DNA from: an uncultured Flavihumibacter sp.
GTDB taxonomy: Bacteria > Bacteroidota > Bacteroidia > Chitinophagales > Chitinophagaceae
Length of the DNA: 64,000 nt
Assembly (NCBI GenBank): GCA_902168105.1
Contig: CABHOY010000076.1
Location: 41,766-105,765, forward strand
Direction: 5' to 3'
Of this stretch, positions 33,368-41,952 are shown one piece after another. Positions within the stretch are counted from its first letter, which is position 1, and every line of letters begins with the position of its first letter. The position numbers and the translations under genes were made by a program. Under the pieces are notes generated by a model. That model did no database searches, was not told the origin of the DNA, and saw only the letters and a list, made by a program, of their open reading frames with translations.

Positions 33368-34594
33368 ATGGACCAGTTGCCCGGGAGAATTTACACCTTC
33401 CATTTTATCATGCTATGCCTCAGCAATGCACTGTTTTCCGCCAGCTTTAACATGTTGCTTCCGGAATTGCCCGCTTATCTGACCCGGATGGGAGGAGAGG
33501 ATTACAAAGGATATATTCTTGCGCTTTTTACATTGATGGCAGGATTGTCCCGTCCTTTCAGCGGAAAATTGACAGATACTATTGGTCGCCTCCCCGTCAT
33601 GATATTCGGATCACTGGTATGTGTGGTGTGCAGCCTCCTATATCCACTGGTCAGCTCTGTAGGAGCATTTTTACTACTCCGTTTCTTCCACGGTTTTTCC
33701 ACAGGTTTCAAGCCAACCGGCACTGCTGCTTATGTATCCGACATCGTGCCTGCTACCCGCAGGGCGGAAGCAATGGGCATGATCGGTCTGTTCAGTACAA
33801 TAGGCCTGGCTATGGGGCCTGCCATTGGCGGTTACATCTCTACCCGCTGGAACATCGGGATCATGTTCCAGGTATCAGCAGTATTTGCGCTCTTGTCCGT
33901 TGTAATACTGGCAGGTGGAATGCGGGAAACACTAGAGAACAAACAGGGCTTCCGTTTGTCCACATTAAAGATCTCAAAAAATGAAATATTTGAGCCGCTG
34001 GTACTGGCGCCTGTTATTATAACATTCCTGACTTACCTCAGTTACGGGGTGTTGTTCACTATCATTCCCGATTTCAGTACTTATCTCGGCATTCAGAATA
34101 AAGGTCTATTCTTCACATTCTTCACCGCCAGTTCCATTGGTATCAGGTTACTGGCAGGCAAGATCTCTGACAAGTATGGCCGTGTACCTATCCTGAAGAT
34201 CTCTGCAGCAACCATGGCGCTCGCAGTATTCCTGCTGGCGATCTCGCACACACCGGCGATGATGCTGACCGCTGCTGTTATTTACGGTATTTCTGTAGGG
34301 ATGAACTCTCCGGCAATCACCGCCTGGACAATTGACCTGGGCCATCCGGAGCATAAAGGTCGTGCACTGGCAACGATGTACATTGCGCTTGAAGCCGGCA
34401 TCGGTCTGGGCGCCTATCTTTCTGCGTTCATCTATCATAATGACGCCCGTTTCTTCGCGCTCACGTTCTACTGCACCGCGTTCGTGACACTAATGGCATC
34501 TTTTTATCTCCTGTTTATTTATCACAATCGCCGCCTGCAGATCATGTGGCGTTTCGTTCATATGCGGGTACCGATCAAACGGTTCCTTCGATAA
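33368..34594 (+). CDS. Major facilitator superfamily transporter
   Basis: Permease of 408 residues with about 12 membrane segments. The MFS loop motif lies between helices 2 and 3 (SGKLTDTIGRLPVMIFG) and repeats in the second half (GKISDKYGRVPILKIS). It probably exports drugs or metabolites. It is encoded alone, diverges from the NYN gene and ends at a bidirectional terminator. The substrate cannot be read from the sequence. Confidence 0.9.
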   Translation: MDQLPGRIYTFHFIMLCLSNALFSASFNMLLPELPAYLTRMGGEDYKGYILALFTLMAGLSRPFSGKLTDTIGRLPVMIFGSLVCVVCSLLYPLVSSVGAFLLLRFFHGFSTGFKPTGTAAYVSDIVPATRRAEAMGMIGLFSTIGLAMGPAIGGYISTRWNIGIMFQVSAVFALLSVVILAGGMRETLENKQGFRLSTLKISKNEIFEPLVLAPVIITFLTYLSYGVLFTIIPDFSTYLGIQNKGLFFTFFTASSIGIRLLAGKISDKYGRVPILKISAATMALAVFLLAISHTPAMMLTAAVIYGISVGMNSPAITAWTIDLGHPEHKGRALATMYIALEAGIGLGAYLSAFIYHNDARFFALTFYCTAFVTLMASFYLLFIYHNRRLQIMWRFVHMRVPIKRFLR

Positions 34595-34600
34595 CTTTTA

Positions 34601-34634
34601 TAAAAAGCCCCCTGCAAAAACAGGGGGCTTTTTA
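34601..34634. terminator. Bidirectional terminator
   Basis: AAAAAGCCCCCTG and CAGGGGGCTTTTT form a perfect 13-bp stem with a short A-rich loop. It serves the MFS gene (plus) and the kdn operon (minus). Confidence 0.93.
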
Positions 34635-34657
34635 TAAGTAATTTATTAATCTTCTCA

Positions 34658-35734
34658 TTATAGTTGCTCGTACAATGCACGAAGGCGTTCACGTGTCATC
34701 TGCTCTTTCCAGTCTTTGCCGAGTGCATTTTCCCACAACGGAGCCATACCCAGGGATACGTCGATCATGATATTGAACTGTTCGTCGGTCAGTCCTTTCG
34801 TGATGCCCTGCGGGATGTCAATATTGTGTTTCTTCACCATCTGCTTGAACTCCTTCACTCCTTCCGGATAGAATTCTTCCAGTTTATCAAACACGATACA
34901 GTTACCGATACCGTGTTTAGTGCCCAGGAGGTATGCCAGTCCATAGCTAACAGCATGTGCTACACCTACCTGTGAATAAGCGATGCTCATTCCTCCGGCA
35001 TAAGACGCCATCATCAGTTTTTCATCCGCGTCATCATCCCAGGTAGCTTTCTCCAGGAATATCTCCTGGCAGAGGCGAAGTGCTTCTTCGCCGTAAGAAC
35101 GGCTGAATGCGTTCAGGTAAGTACCCGTTAAGGATTCAATACAGTGAATATAGCAGTCCATTGCAGTGTAGAACTGTTGATTTACCGGTACACCTTTTAT
35201 TAACTCCGGGTCCAACACGATCTGATCGAACGGTGTGAAGTCCGAGTTCATTCCCAGTTTACGCGTAGGCCCAGTCAGCACGCAGGTGCGGCTTACTTCC
35301 GCACCCGTACCGGAGATCGTAGGAATACCCACTTTATATACACCGGCAACCTTTACGAGGTCCCAACCCTGGTAATCAGCAGAAGAACCAGGATTTGTCA
35401 TCATCAGGGCGACGGCTTTCGCCATATCCATAACAGAACCACCGCCAATACCAATGATGCCGCTCACTTCACCAAATTCTGCCTTCAGCTCGTCTCTTAC
35501 CTTATCCACATATTTGGTCTTCGGTTCGTCGGTAACGTCGATATATACGATCTTATCTTTACCTCTTACAGGAACACGTTTGGCAAATGCCTCATTACCC
35601 TGGAAGAAATGGTCTACGAAAAATATCATCGGCGCATCGCCTTTACGGCGGGGAGCGAGTATTTCATCAAGCTGGTCAAACGCACCACGGCCAAACACCA
35701 CGTAATCGACCATTTTAAAGTTCCTGAATTTCAT
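34658..35734 (-). CDS. kdnB: Iron-containing alcohol dehydrogenase, Kdo 8-oxidase-like (KdnB)
   Basis: Iron-dependent dehydrogenase of 358 residues. GIGGGSVMDMAKAVALM near 96, PTISGTGAEVSR near 138, and the metal ligands in AMDCYIHCIES and KHGIGN are present. Its neighbours, a KdnA-like aminotransferase and KdsB, point to KdnB, which in Shewanella oxidises the C8 hydroxyl of Kdo before transamination to 8-amino-Kdo. By itself the fold could be any short iron alcohol dehydrogenase; the assignment rests on operon context. It is the last gene of the operon, 25 bases after kdsB. Confidence 0.85.
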   Translation of the reverse strand: MKFRNFKMVDYVVFGRGAFDQLDEILAPRRKGDAPMIFFVDHFFQGNEAFAKRVPVRGKDKIVYIDVTDEPKTKYVDKVRDELKAEFGEVSGIIGIGGGSVMDMAKAVALMMTNPGSSADYQGWDLVKVAGVYKVGIPTISGTGAEVSRTCVLTGPTRKLGMNSDFTPFDQIVLDPELIKGVPVNQQFYTAMDCYIHCIESLTGTYLNAFSRSYGEEALRLCQEIFLEKATWDDDADEKLMMASYAGGMSIAYSQVGVAHAVSYGLAYLLGTKHGIGNCIVFDKLEEFYPEGVKEFKQMVKKHNIDIPQGITKGLTDEQFNIMIDVSLGMAPLWENALGKDWKEQMTRERLRALYEQL

Positions 35735-35759
35735 CTCAGTCGTTTAATTGATTTTAATA

Positions 35760-36488
35760 TTAGAGTAATTTTTCCGCCTTAAGCAGATCTTCCGGCGTAT
35801 CGATCTCTACCCCCATATATTCTGTCACCACCATTTTCATGGAGATGCCATTTTCCAGGTAGCGCAGGCATTCTATTTTTTCTGCAGCTTCCAGCGGACT
35901 TACCGGCATTTTGGTAAAGTCCATCAGCGTTTGTCTGCGGAATGCATATATGCCTATGTGTTCGTAATATATGGTTTGAACATTTTTATCGCGTGGATAA
36001 GGAATGACTGAACGGGAGAAGAAGAGCGCATTGAATTTTTTATCCACTGCAACCTTCACATAGTTCGGGTCTTCAATTGACTGCGGATCTTTCAATACCT
36101 GCATCAGGGAAGCCACCTGTACCTGTTTACCTTCTTCTCCTTCAAATACTTTGAGCAGTTTTTCCAACGGCTCTTTCTGGGTAAAAGGTTCATCTCCCTG
36201 CACATTCACAACGATATCAACATCCGTACGGTCTTCAATAGCTTCGGCTATACGATCGGTACCGCACTCGTGTTCTTTTTTGCTCATCACGGCTTTACCT
36301 CCGTTATTTACAATTTCATTGTAGATGATCTCATTATCGCACACCACCATTACTTCATCAAAAACACCTGTATTAACGGTGCTTTCATAAGTACGCAGAA
36401 TTACGGATTTACCTCCTAGTTTGGCCATCAGTTTACCCGGAAAACGGGTAGCGCCGTAACGGGCAGGAATCAGGGCTACTTTCTTCAT
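35760..36488 (-). CDS. kdsB: 3-deoxy-manno-octulosonate cytidylyltransferase
   Basis: CMP-Kdo synthetase of 242 residues, a normal length. The start MKKVALIPARYGATRFPGKL holds the nucleotide-binding loop. KKEHECGTDRIAEA and VVNVQGDEPF are the other family motifs. It activates Kdo, or here perhaps 8-amino-Kdo, by coupling it to CMP for LPS assembly. It sits between the KdnA- and KdnB-like genes, as in Shewanella. Confidence 0.95.
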   Translation of the reverse strand: MKKVALIPARYGATRFPGKLMAKLGGKSVILRTYESTVNTGVFDEVMVVCDNEIIYNEIVNNGGKAVMSKKEHECGTDRIAEAIEDRTDVDIVVNVQGDEPFTQKEPLEKLLKVFEGEEGKQVQVASLMQVLKDPQSIEDPNYVKVAVDKKFNALFFSRSVIPYPRDKNVQTIYYEHIGIYAFRRQTLMDFTKMPVSPLEAAEKIECLRYLENGISMKMVVTEYMGVEIDTPEDLLKAEKLL

Positions 36489-36496
36489 GCTTGTTA

Positions 36497-37687
36497 TTAT
36501 AAAGCGCTCTTTACAGCATTCACCAATTTTTCAGCACGTTGCTGTACTTCTTCTTCACTCCATCCAAGATTGATAGGCGTACAGATACAACGGCTCATGA
36601 TAGCATCTGATACAGGGAACTGCTTCACCTTGTACAGTTCCATTGCCTGCTCCAGGCCTGGTGCAAAACGGGAAAGTACCGTGCCTTGCTTAAAATGCTC
36701 CCAGTTACGGATGTAGTGCCAGTTATTGTCAAACCAATAGAATGCAGCCAGTCCCGCAGCTTTCATGGCAGCGGCAGCAGCTCTGGCCTGCGTTTCTTCC
36801 GGCAGGAAAAACGCCAGGAAAGTAGCGCTATCACCATCAGCATCAGGTAGACGACGGAAAGTTACACCCGGTACAGTTGCCAGGGCATCTTTGAAGATCT
36901 TCTTTGTTTTACGGTGGATGCCGAGGAAGGTATCGAGCTTACGTACCTGGGCAAGACCCACGGCAGCATGCAGCTCAGAGATGCGGTAGTTGTAACCGAT
37001 ATATGGGTGCAGGTCAGCACCACGATCTACGCCCAGGTGGTCGTGACCATGATCTGCATAAGCATCACATTTAAGATAAACATCCTTATCGTTTGTTACA
37101 ACAGCGCCACCTTCAGCACAGGTGATCGTTTTTACAAAGTCAAATGAAAATGCACCGGCATGACCAATGGTTCCCAGCGCTTTGCCTTTATAAGTACCGC
37201 CAAAAGACTGGCAGGCATCTTCCAGTAAGATCAGGTTATGTTTTTCGCAGATGGCTTTCAGCGCATCCAGGTCTGCCATTGCGCCACACATGTGTACCGG
37301 CATTACCGCCTTGGTACGTGGAGTAATAGCTGCTTCTACCGCTTTAGGATCCAGTGTAAGGGTATCATCTACATCTACCAGGACGGGAGTCGCACCAACG
37401 GAGAATATACACTCAAAGCTGGCAACAAATGTAAATGTGGGCATGATCACTTCATCCCCGGCGCCTATACCCAACGCTGCCATTACGGTTGTAAGGGCGG
37501 CGGTACCACTGGATACCAGGTGAGTGTGGGCTACATTCAGTTTTTCAGAAATGGCCTGCTCAAGCTCTTTAGCTTTCCAGATGCCTTTGCGGGGACCGTC
37601 AAAGCCATAACGCATAAAAATGCCTGTTTCCAGTACATCGTTTACTTCCTTGCGTTCTTCCGGGCCAAAAAATTCATATCCGGGCAT
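36497..37687 (-). CDS. kdnA: DegT/DnrJ aminotransferase, 8-amino-3,8-dideoxy-octulosonate transaminase-like (KdnA)
   Basis: PLP-dependent sugar aminotransferase of 396 residues. The PLP lysine is probably Lys186 in FDFVKTITC, with Asp157 (LLEDACQSFG) contacting the pyridine. The start GYEFFGPEERKEVNDVLETG and the segment MRYGFDGPRKG are like KdnA, which aminates C8 of oxidised Kdo using glutamate. With kdsB and kdnB downstream it forms a three-gene pathway. A TACCTTTG promoter box lies just upstream. Confidence 0.85.
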   Translation of the reverse strand: MPGYEFFGPEERKEVNDVLETGIFMRYGFDGPRKGIWKAKELEQAISEKLNVAHTHLVSSGTAALTTVMAALGIGAGDEVIMPTFTFVASFECIFSVGATPVLVDVDDTLTLDPKAVEAAITPRTKAVMPVHMCGAMADLDALKAICEKHNLILLEDACQSFGGTYKGKALGTIGHAGAFSFDFVKTITCAEGGAVVTNDKDVYLKCDAYADHGHDHLGVDRGADLHPYIGYNYRISELHAAVGLAQVRKLDTFLGIHRKTKKIFKDALATVPGVTFRRLPDADGDSATFLAFFLPEETQARAAAAAMKAAGLAAFYWFDNNWHYIRNWEHFKQGTVLSRFAPGLEQAMELYKVKQFPVSDAIMSRCICTPINLGWSEEEVQQRAEKLVNAVKSAL

Positions 37688-37703
37688 AAGTTGTTGATTT
37701 TTG

Positions 37704-37711
37704 CAAAGGTA
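37704..37711 (-). promoter_or_regulatory. -7 promoter box for the kdn operon
   Basis: The reverse complement is TACCTTTG, matching TAnnTTTG, 17-24 bases upstream of the kdnA start. A CAAA (TTTG on the minus strand) lies 24 bases further up, slightly beyond the usual spacing. Confidence 0.45.
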
Positions 37712-37767
37712 GTATAATCAAATTGCCCTGCCTCGCAAAAACTGTTTATCTTTTACTAAAAATTACC

Positions 37768-38190
37768 ATGCGTTTTTTGTTGTTCCTTATTCTGTTGGCT
37801 GCTCCATTTACTGTATTACGTGCACAACAGCCGCAGTCTGCCATCAGGGCATTATTACAAAAGCAAACAGCATCCTGGAATAAGGGTAACCTGGAAGAGT
37901 TTATGACCACTTACTGGCAGTCCGATTCCCTTATATTTATTGGTAAAAGAGGGCCGACCTATGGTTGGCAGGCGACCCTGGATAATTATAAAAAGTCCTA
38001 TCCTGACACGACCGCTATGGGGAAGCTTGCGTTCAATATATTGGAAATGAAGCCACTCTCGGCAGACGTTTATTTTGTAGTAGGAAAATGGCATTTGCAA
38101 AGAACAGTGGGCGATCTACAAGGTCATTTTTCGCTGATCATTAAACGTATCAGGGGCAACTGGAAGATCATTGCCGACCACAGTAGCTAA
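37768..38190 (+). CDS. Secreted NTF2/SnoaL-like (DUF4440-type) protein
   Basis: Exported protein of 140 residues from the ATG at 37768; the signal peptide ends at VLRA-QQ. The mature part is a single cone-shaped NTF2-like domain. LLQKQTASWNKGNLEEFMTTYW and YKKSYPD, followed by three strands ending GNWKIIADHSS, fit the DUF4440 pattern. Such domains bind small ligands or are orphan enzymes. The upstream ATG at 37723 would add residues unlike a signal peptide. Confidence 0.82.
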   Translation: MRFLLFLILLAAPFTVLRAQQPQSAIRALLQKQTASWNKGNLEEFMTTYWQSDSLIFIGKRGPTYGWQATLDNYKKSYPDTTAMGKLAFNILEMKPLSADVYFVVGKWHLQRTVGDLQGHFSLIIKRIRGNWKIIADHSS

Positions 38191-38217
38191 AAAAAAACCA
38201 TCCCATGAATGGGACGG
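38188..38217 (-). terminator. Terminator for the 62-residue minus-strand gene
   Basis: On the minus strand, CCGTCCCAT and ATGGGATGG form a 9-bp stem followed by nine T. It directly abuts the stop codon of the NTF2-like gene on the other strand. Confidence 0.75.
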
Positions 38218-38314
38218 CCTGCTATACACCACAACATTAAAGAAGAATGTTCACTAATCGTTTTTCCTCGTGGAATACCATTAAGAGGTCAATCAATAAA
38301 TAAATGGTAACGAA

Positions 38315-38503
38315 TTAGTCTTTAGTATCCTGATCGCGCACCGCTTTGTTTTCCTTTTCAGGCTTCTCTGAGAGGTCTCCATGCAGCGGATTCCGCGAAT
38401 TATCTGCTTTATCTGTTTTTAAAATCTCAACGGGATGCTGTTCTTCCTGATGATACTCTTCCAAAGGTTTTTTATCCTTATCGGACCCTTTTTCACTTAG
38501 CAT
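38315..38503 (-). CDS. Small highly charged protein
   Basis: Sixty-two residues, almost all polar or charged (Lys, Glu, Asp, Gln), with no hydrophobic segment. It is probably intrinsically disordered. Codon use and the downstream terminator suggest a real gene; I recognise no family. It may belong with the nearby stress-type genes, by inference only. Confidence 0.5.
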   Translation of the reverse strand: MLSEKGSDKDKKPLEEYHQEEQHPVEILKTDKADNSRNPLHGDLSEKPEKENKAVRDQDTKD

Positions 38504-39015
38504 ATCGTTTCTGTTTTAGATGATCAATGTGTCATTGTCTTCTTTATACTTTGCAAAGTCTGTTCCATCCCGTAAATCCTTGCTAATTACGCATTACACA
38601 GCAGTTATGAGTAAAGCATTCCACACAACACGCCCCAAACCGTTGTAATGGATGTGCAGACTTTCCACAAAGGCATCAGAGGTAGTGATTGGTGCAATAG
38701 ATTGCAATCATGGCATCTTTTGTACATTTAGCTTTTTTTTAGCAGAACGTCCATTTATAACATCATAACACGCTTTACTTAAACCCAATACTGTTAAGGA
38801 TCTGCACTCAAAAATCTTAGATTTTATTTAACGTTCGTCCAATTGTAAATGGCATAAATATTGAACTTTATTCCGTCCAGCCGTGTTGATAATATGGAAG
38901 TTAAACCTCAGCAGCAATCACAGCTACCCTGAAGCATAAACACGGAAAGGAATCGAAAATTGGCAACTTTGGATATCTACATAAATTCTTTAACAAAAAA
39001 CAAAAAAATGCTACT
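38504..39015. other. Gene-free stretch upstream of the CsbD-like gene
   Basis: About 510 bases without a convincing gene. Only a 12-codon frame (about 38894) is open. The AT-rich right half probably contains the promoter of the CsbD-like gene, but no clear TAnnTTTG box was found. Confidence 0.5.
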
Positions 39016-39228
39016 ATGAACATCCGGGGATACCAGTGGTCGGTACTGAAGAAACTGCTCAAGCAGCGTTTCACCGAACTTTCAGACGAAGATCTAGTGT
39101 TTGAAAGAGGTAAAGAGAGGGAGCTGTATATCAGACTTGAACGTAAAACCGGTAGGTCTGAAGAAGATGTTGCCCGCATAATCAAAGGTATGCAACAAGC
39201 ATATTTGCAGCAGACAACATTGCTGTAA
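39016..39228 (+). CDS. CsbD-like stress protein
   Basis: Seventy residues with the CsbD-type pattern: WSVLKKLLKQRFTELSDEDL, then a Gly and RELYIRLERKTGRSEEDVAR. CsbD proteins are small helical proteins induced by general stress in many bacteria, with no known activity. The gene lies alone between a long upstream region and a strong terminator. Confidence 0.7.
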   Translation: MNIRGYQWSVLKKLLKQRFTELSDEDLVFERGKERELYIRLERKTGRSEEDVARIIKGMQQAYLQQTTLL

Positions 39229-39236
39229 GGATCGTA

Positions 39237-39308
39237 AGTGATCAATTATATGTTAGCGCACAGGCAAAAAACCTGTTGTGAGAACTCTTATAATTGATCA
39301 CTTCTTTT
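39237..39308 (+). terminator. Long nested terminator hairpin after the CsbD-like gene
   Basis: AGTGATCAATTATA at 39237-39250 pairs with TATAATTGATCACT at 39289-39302, a perfect 14-bp stem followed by a T run. A second stem (CACAGG with CCTGTTGTG) lies inside the loop. Confidence 0.85.
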
Positions 39309-39587
39309 TTATTTGTAATTGTCCTGCACGTTTTCATTCTTTCTCCACATCCTTATTACGATTAAGAGATAGCCTGCCAGTGAGAGCACCAGCCAGCTGT
39401 AGAAAAAGATCATCCTGCCCGGCGTAGATTCCTCCGGTATGGCAAAGCCGAGATACAACCCAAGAAATACATTTATTATCATCCAGAAGAACCCCAGAAA
39501 CACTGTGCGCATGATCCGCACAAAATATTGTACGATCCTCATGTCAAAAGGTTCCTTTCTGTCTTGTTGTGGTTCCTGTGTTTCCAT
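39309..39587 (-). CDS. Small two-span membrane protein
   Basis: Ninety-two residues. A polar N-terminus is followed by two membrane helices (TVFLGFFWMIINVFLGLYLG and MIFFYSWLVLSLAGYLLIVI) and a short Arg/Lys/Asn tail. I recognise no family. It follows the GH25 gene on the same strand with 14 bases between, so the two are probably co-transcribed. Confidence 0.7.
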   Translation of the reverse strand: METQEPQQDRKEPFDMRIVQYFVRIMRTVFLGFFWMIINVFLGLYLGFAIPEESTPGRMIFFYSWLVLSLAGYLLIVIRMWRKNENVQDNYK

Positions 39588-39601
39588 ATAACCTTATTAG
39601 T

Positions 39602-40369
39602 TTAAGGAAGGCATAATTTACGAAGGGCCAGACTGTCTCCTCTGAAAACGTTGAAATCAACCGTCGTAGAGATCCCGTTCACCCTGCCAATATCACTGTG
39701 TTGCCAGAACAACCAGTGCCGTTGTGTAGAAGGCCGCTCTTTCTGGTAATAGTGCGCTACCCACAATGGATAACGGTCAAATTCCTCTCCAAGATACGTC
39801 TCGTAAAAATGCATATTGGTATAAATGATCGGCTTTACACCATATGCCTTTTCCATTTCTTCCAGCCAGATCCGGGCAGTAGATCTGATCACGGCCGCTG
39901 GCTGGTTATTATGCACTTCTATGTCAAGTACCGGTGGCAGATCACCAGGCTCCAGCTGTACTACATTCTGAAAATTGATCACCTGTTTCAAGGGGTCGCG
40001 GGTAGAATAAAAAAAATGATATGCCCCACGCACGATACCTGCTTTTTTGGCTCTTTGCCAATTCTGCTTAAATGAGGCATCCTGACGGGTAATACCCTCT
40101 GATGCTTTTATAAACGCGAAAGAGATATGGATACGGTCCACTTGCATCTGCTCCACAGCAGACCAGTTAATATTCTTCTGGAATCTTGATACATCAATTC
40201 CGTGGATAGCATAATTAACCGGCATATCGATCCCAAATTCTTCATACCTGACAAAATTCAGGGCTTCCTCTCTCTCCCGCCACCACAGCCATGCTCCAAA
40301 TGTCAGACATAGGAGGAATAACAGGGCGGAAATTAAACGCCTGGATTTCTTGATTCGGAGTTTTGGCAC
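39602..40369 (-). CDS. Glycoside hydrolase family 25 (lysozyme-like) protein
   Basis: Muramidase-like protein of 255 residues with an N-terminal membrane anchor (LISALLFLLCLTFGAWLWW). The GH25 barrel is shown by HGIDVSRFQKNINW near 56, FAFIKASEGITRQD, GAYHFFYST and PPVLDIEV, with the catalytic Asp/Glu candidates Asp in GIDVS and Asp/Glu in LDIEV. It would cleave between MurNAc and GlcNAc in peptidoglycan, anchored to the membrane. It forms a small operon with the two-span protein downstream. Confidence 0.92.
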   Translation of the reverse strand: MPKLRIKKSRRLISALLFLLCLTFGAWLWWREREEALNFVRYEEFGIDMPVNYAIHGIDVSRFQKNINWSAVEQMQVDRIHISFAFIKASEGITRQDASFKQNWQRAKKAGIVRGAYHFFYSTRDPLKQVINFQNVVQLEPGDLPPVLDIEVHNNQPAAVIRSTARIWLEEMEKAYGVKPIIYTNMHFYETYLGEEFDRYPLWVAHYYQKERPSTQRHWLFWQHSDIGRVNGISTTVDFNVFRGDSLALRKLCLP

Positions 40370-40515
40370 TTTTTATTTATTCTGCTTTCGCATTAGGATG
40401 AAGGCTTTTAACGCTCACATTGTCAATCTTATTCCCCAATTTCACAGCAAGTATAATTATTATTATACATAACCCACATAGATATCTTATTTTTACAACA
40501 ATAAGTGATGTTGTT

Positions 40516-41541
40516 ATGCCAGAATTCAATCTAAATGATACTCTTAACCTGATCTCCAAGTTTACACTGCGCCGTGGCTGGAATGCCGCCAAGGTGTTAA
40601 GCAGCTACTTTGTAAGCAAGTGGACAGGTAAACCTATTCAATGGGGATACCCCATTTCGGTATCATTTGAGCCAACAACATCCTGTAACCTGAGATGCCC
40701 GGAATGCCCCAGTGGTCTGCGCGCCTTTACACGTCCCACAGGCATGCTCCAGCAGGATTTTTTCAGGAAAACGATAGACGAGATCCATAAAGAACTGTTA
40801 TACCTGATCTTCTATTTCCAGGGAGAGCCGTTTTTGAACCCAGGCTTCCTGGAGATGGTTAAATATGCACATGCAAAAGGCATCTATACCGCAACCTCCA
40901 CTAATGCCCATTACCTCACAGAAGAGAATGCCCGTAAAACCGTGGAAAGCGGTTTGGACAGATTAATTATTTCCATTGATGGCACCACACAGGATGTTTA
41001 TACACAATACCGTGTAGGTGGTAATCTCGAGAAGGTAATACAGGGAGCAAAGAATATTGTTAAATGGAAAAAGGAACTCAATTCAAAAACACCGTTTGTT
41101 TTTTTCCAGTTCCTGGTAGTAAAACCGAACGAGCATCAGATTGAGGAAATAAAGCAACTGGCGAAGGAGATCGGTGTGGATGAAGTTCGCTTTAAAACCG
41201 CCCAGGTATATGATTATGAAGAAGGCAACCGCCTGATCCCAACGATCGATAAGTATAGCCGTTATCACAAAAATGAGGATGGTACTTATAAGATCAAGAA
41301 TAAAATGGGAAATCACTGCTGGCGTTTATGGCATTCCCCGGTTATTACCTGGGATGGGCTTGTTGTTCCCTGCTGTTTCGACAAGGACGCACAGCATAAA
41401 CTGGGTGACCTCAAACAGGAATCACTGAAGGAACTATGGCATAATGATAAGTACATCCAGTTCCGGACGAAACTTCAGACGGGGCGTAAGAATATTGATA
41501 TCTGTGCTAATTGCAGTGAGGGAACAAAGGTTTGGGGATAA
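40516..41541 (+). CDS. Radical SAM/SPASM-domain protein
   Basis: Radical SAM enzyme of 341 residues from the ATG at 40516. The 4Fe-4S site CNLRCPEC (CxxxCxxC) is near residue 60. The SPASM-type C-terminus has further cysteines (NHCWRLWHSP, VVPCCFDKD, DICANCSEG) that likely bind an auxiliary cluster. SPASM proteins modify peptides, proteins or carbohydrates. No precursor peptide or partner gene was seen nearby, so the substrate is unknown. The upstream start at 40420 would add 32 residues that do not fit the family. Confidence 0.88.
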   Translation: MPEFNLNDTLNLISKFTLRRGWNAAKVLSSYFVSKWTGKPIQWGYPISVSFEPTTSCNLRCPECPSGLRAFTRPTGMLQQDFFRKTIDEIHKELLYLIFYFQGEPFLNPGFLEMVKYAHAKGIYTATSTNAHYLTEENARKTVESGLDRLIISIDGTTQDVYTQYRVGGNLEKVIQGAKNIVKWKKELNSKTPFVFFQFLVVKPNEHQIEEIKQLAKEIGVDEVRFKTAQVYDYEEGNRLIPTIDKYSRYHKNEDGTYKIKNKMGNHCWRLWHSPVITWDGLVVPCCFDKDAQHKLGDLKQESLKELWHNDKYIQFRTKLQTGRKNIDICANCSEGTKVWG

Positions 41542-41548
41542 CAAACCT

Positions 41549-41920
41549 TTAATCTTCATCATTTTCAGCCGTAGCTCTCGTCCTTTTCTTCTTCTTGCTA
41601 CGGCTTTTACGGAATTTATCAAAGAGGTTGATGCCCATGCGGACACCTGCAAACTCCAATGCTGTCATTAGTGCGCTGGTGGTAAATGATTTAAACTTAC
41701 CGCTCTGCCAGGCGATCTTTGCAATGCGGCCCGCCATTCCCATAACACCGCTGTGTTTAGCACTGCCGGGAATCACGGAGTTTAACGCCATTTTACCATA
41801 ATTGCCCTTGAAATAACCAACCCTGTCTCCTAATTCATTTTCCAGTGCACGCGAGCGTTTTTTCAAACGGCTTATTTCCTTATCCAACAGCACCGTACTT
41901 GTTACTTTCACCTTTGGCAT
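41549..41920 (-). CDS. Unknown 123-residue protein
   Basis: A basic protein with a short helical start and a C-terminal Lys/Arg-rich tail (KSRSKKKKRTRATAE). A mid-section has a Gly/Ala-rich stretch around GMAGRIAKIAWQSG that may contact the membrane. I recognise no family. It follows the Holin-X-like gene and the YtxH gene on the same strand, which suggests an envelope-stress function by inference. Confidence 0.65.
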   Translation of the reverse strand: MPKVKVTSTVLLDKEISRLKKRSRALENELGDRVGYFKGNYGKMALNSVIPGSAKHSGVMGMAGRIAKIAWQSGKFKSFTTSALMTALEFAGVRMGINLFDKFRKSRSKKKKRTRATAENDED

Positions 41921-41952
41921 GTGTAGAGGTTTATCAATAAATTCTTTCGATA

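Noticed and set aside
38901..39245. A 114-residue minus-strand frame over the CsbD-like gene
   Set aside because: It is antisense to the CsbD-like gene and Ser/Leu-rich, without features.
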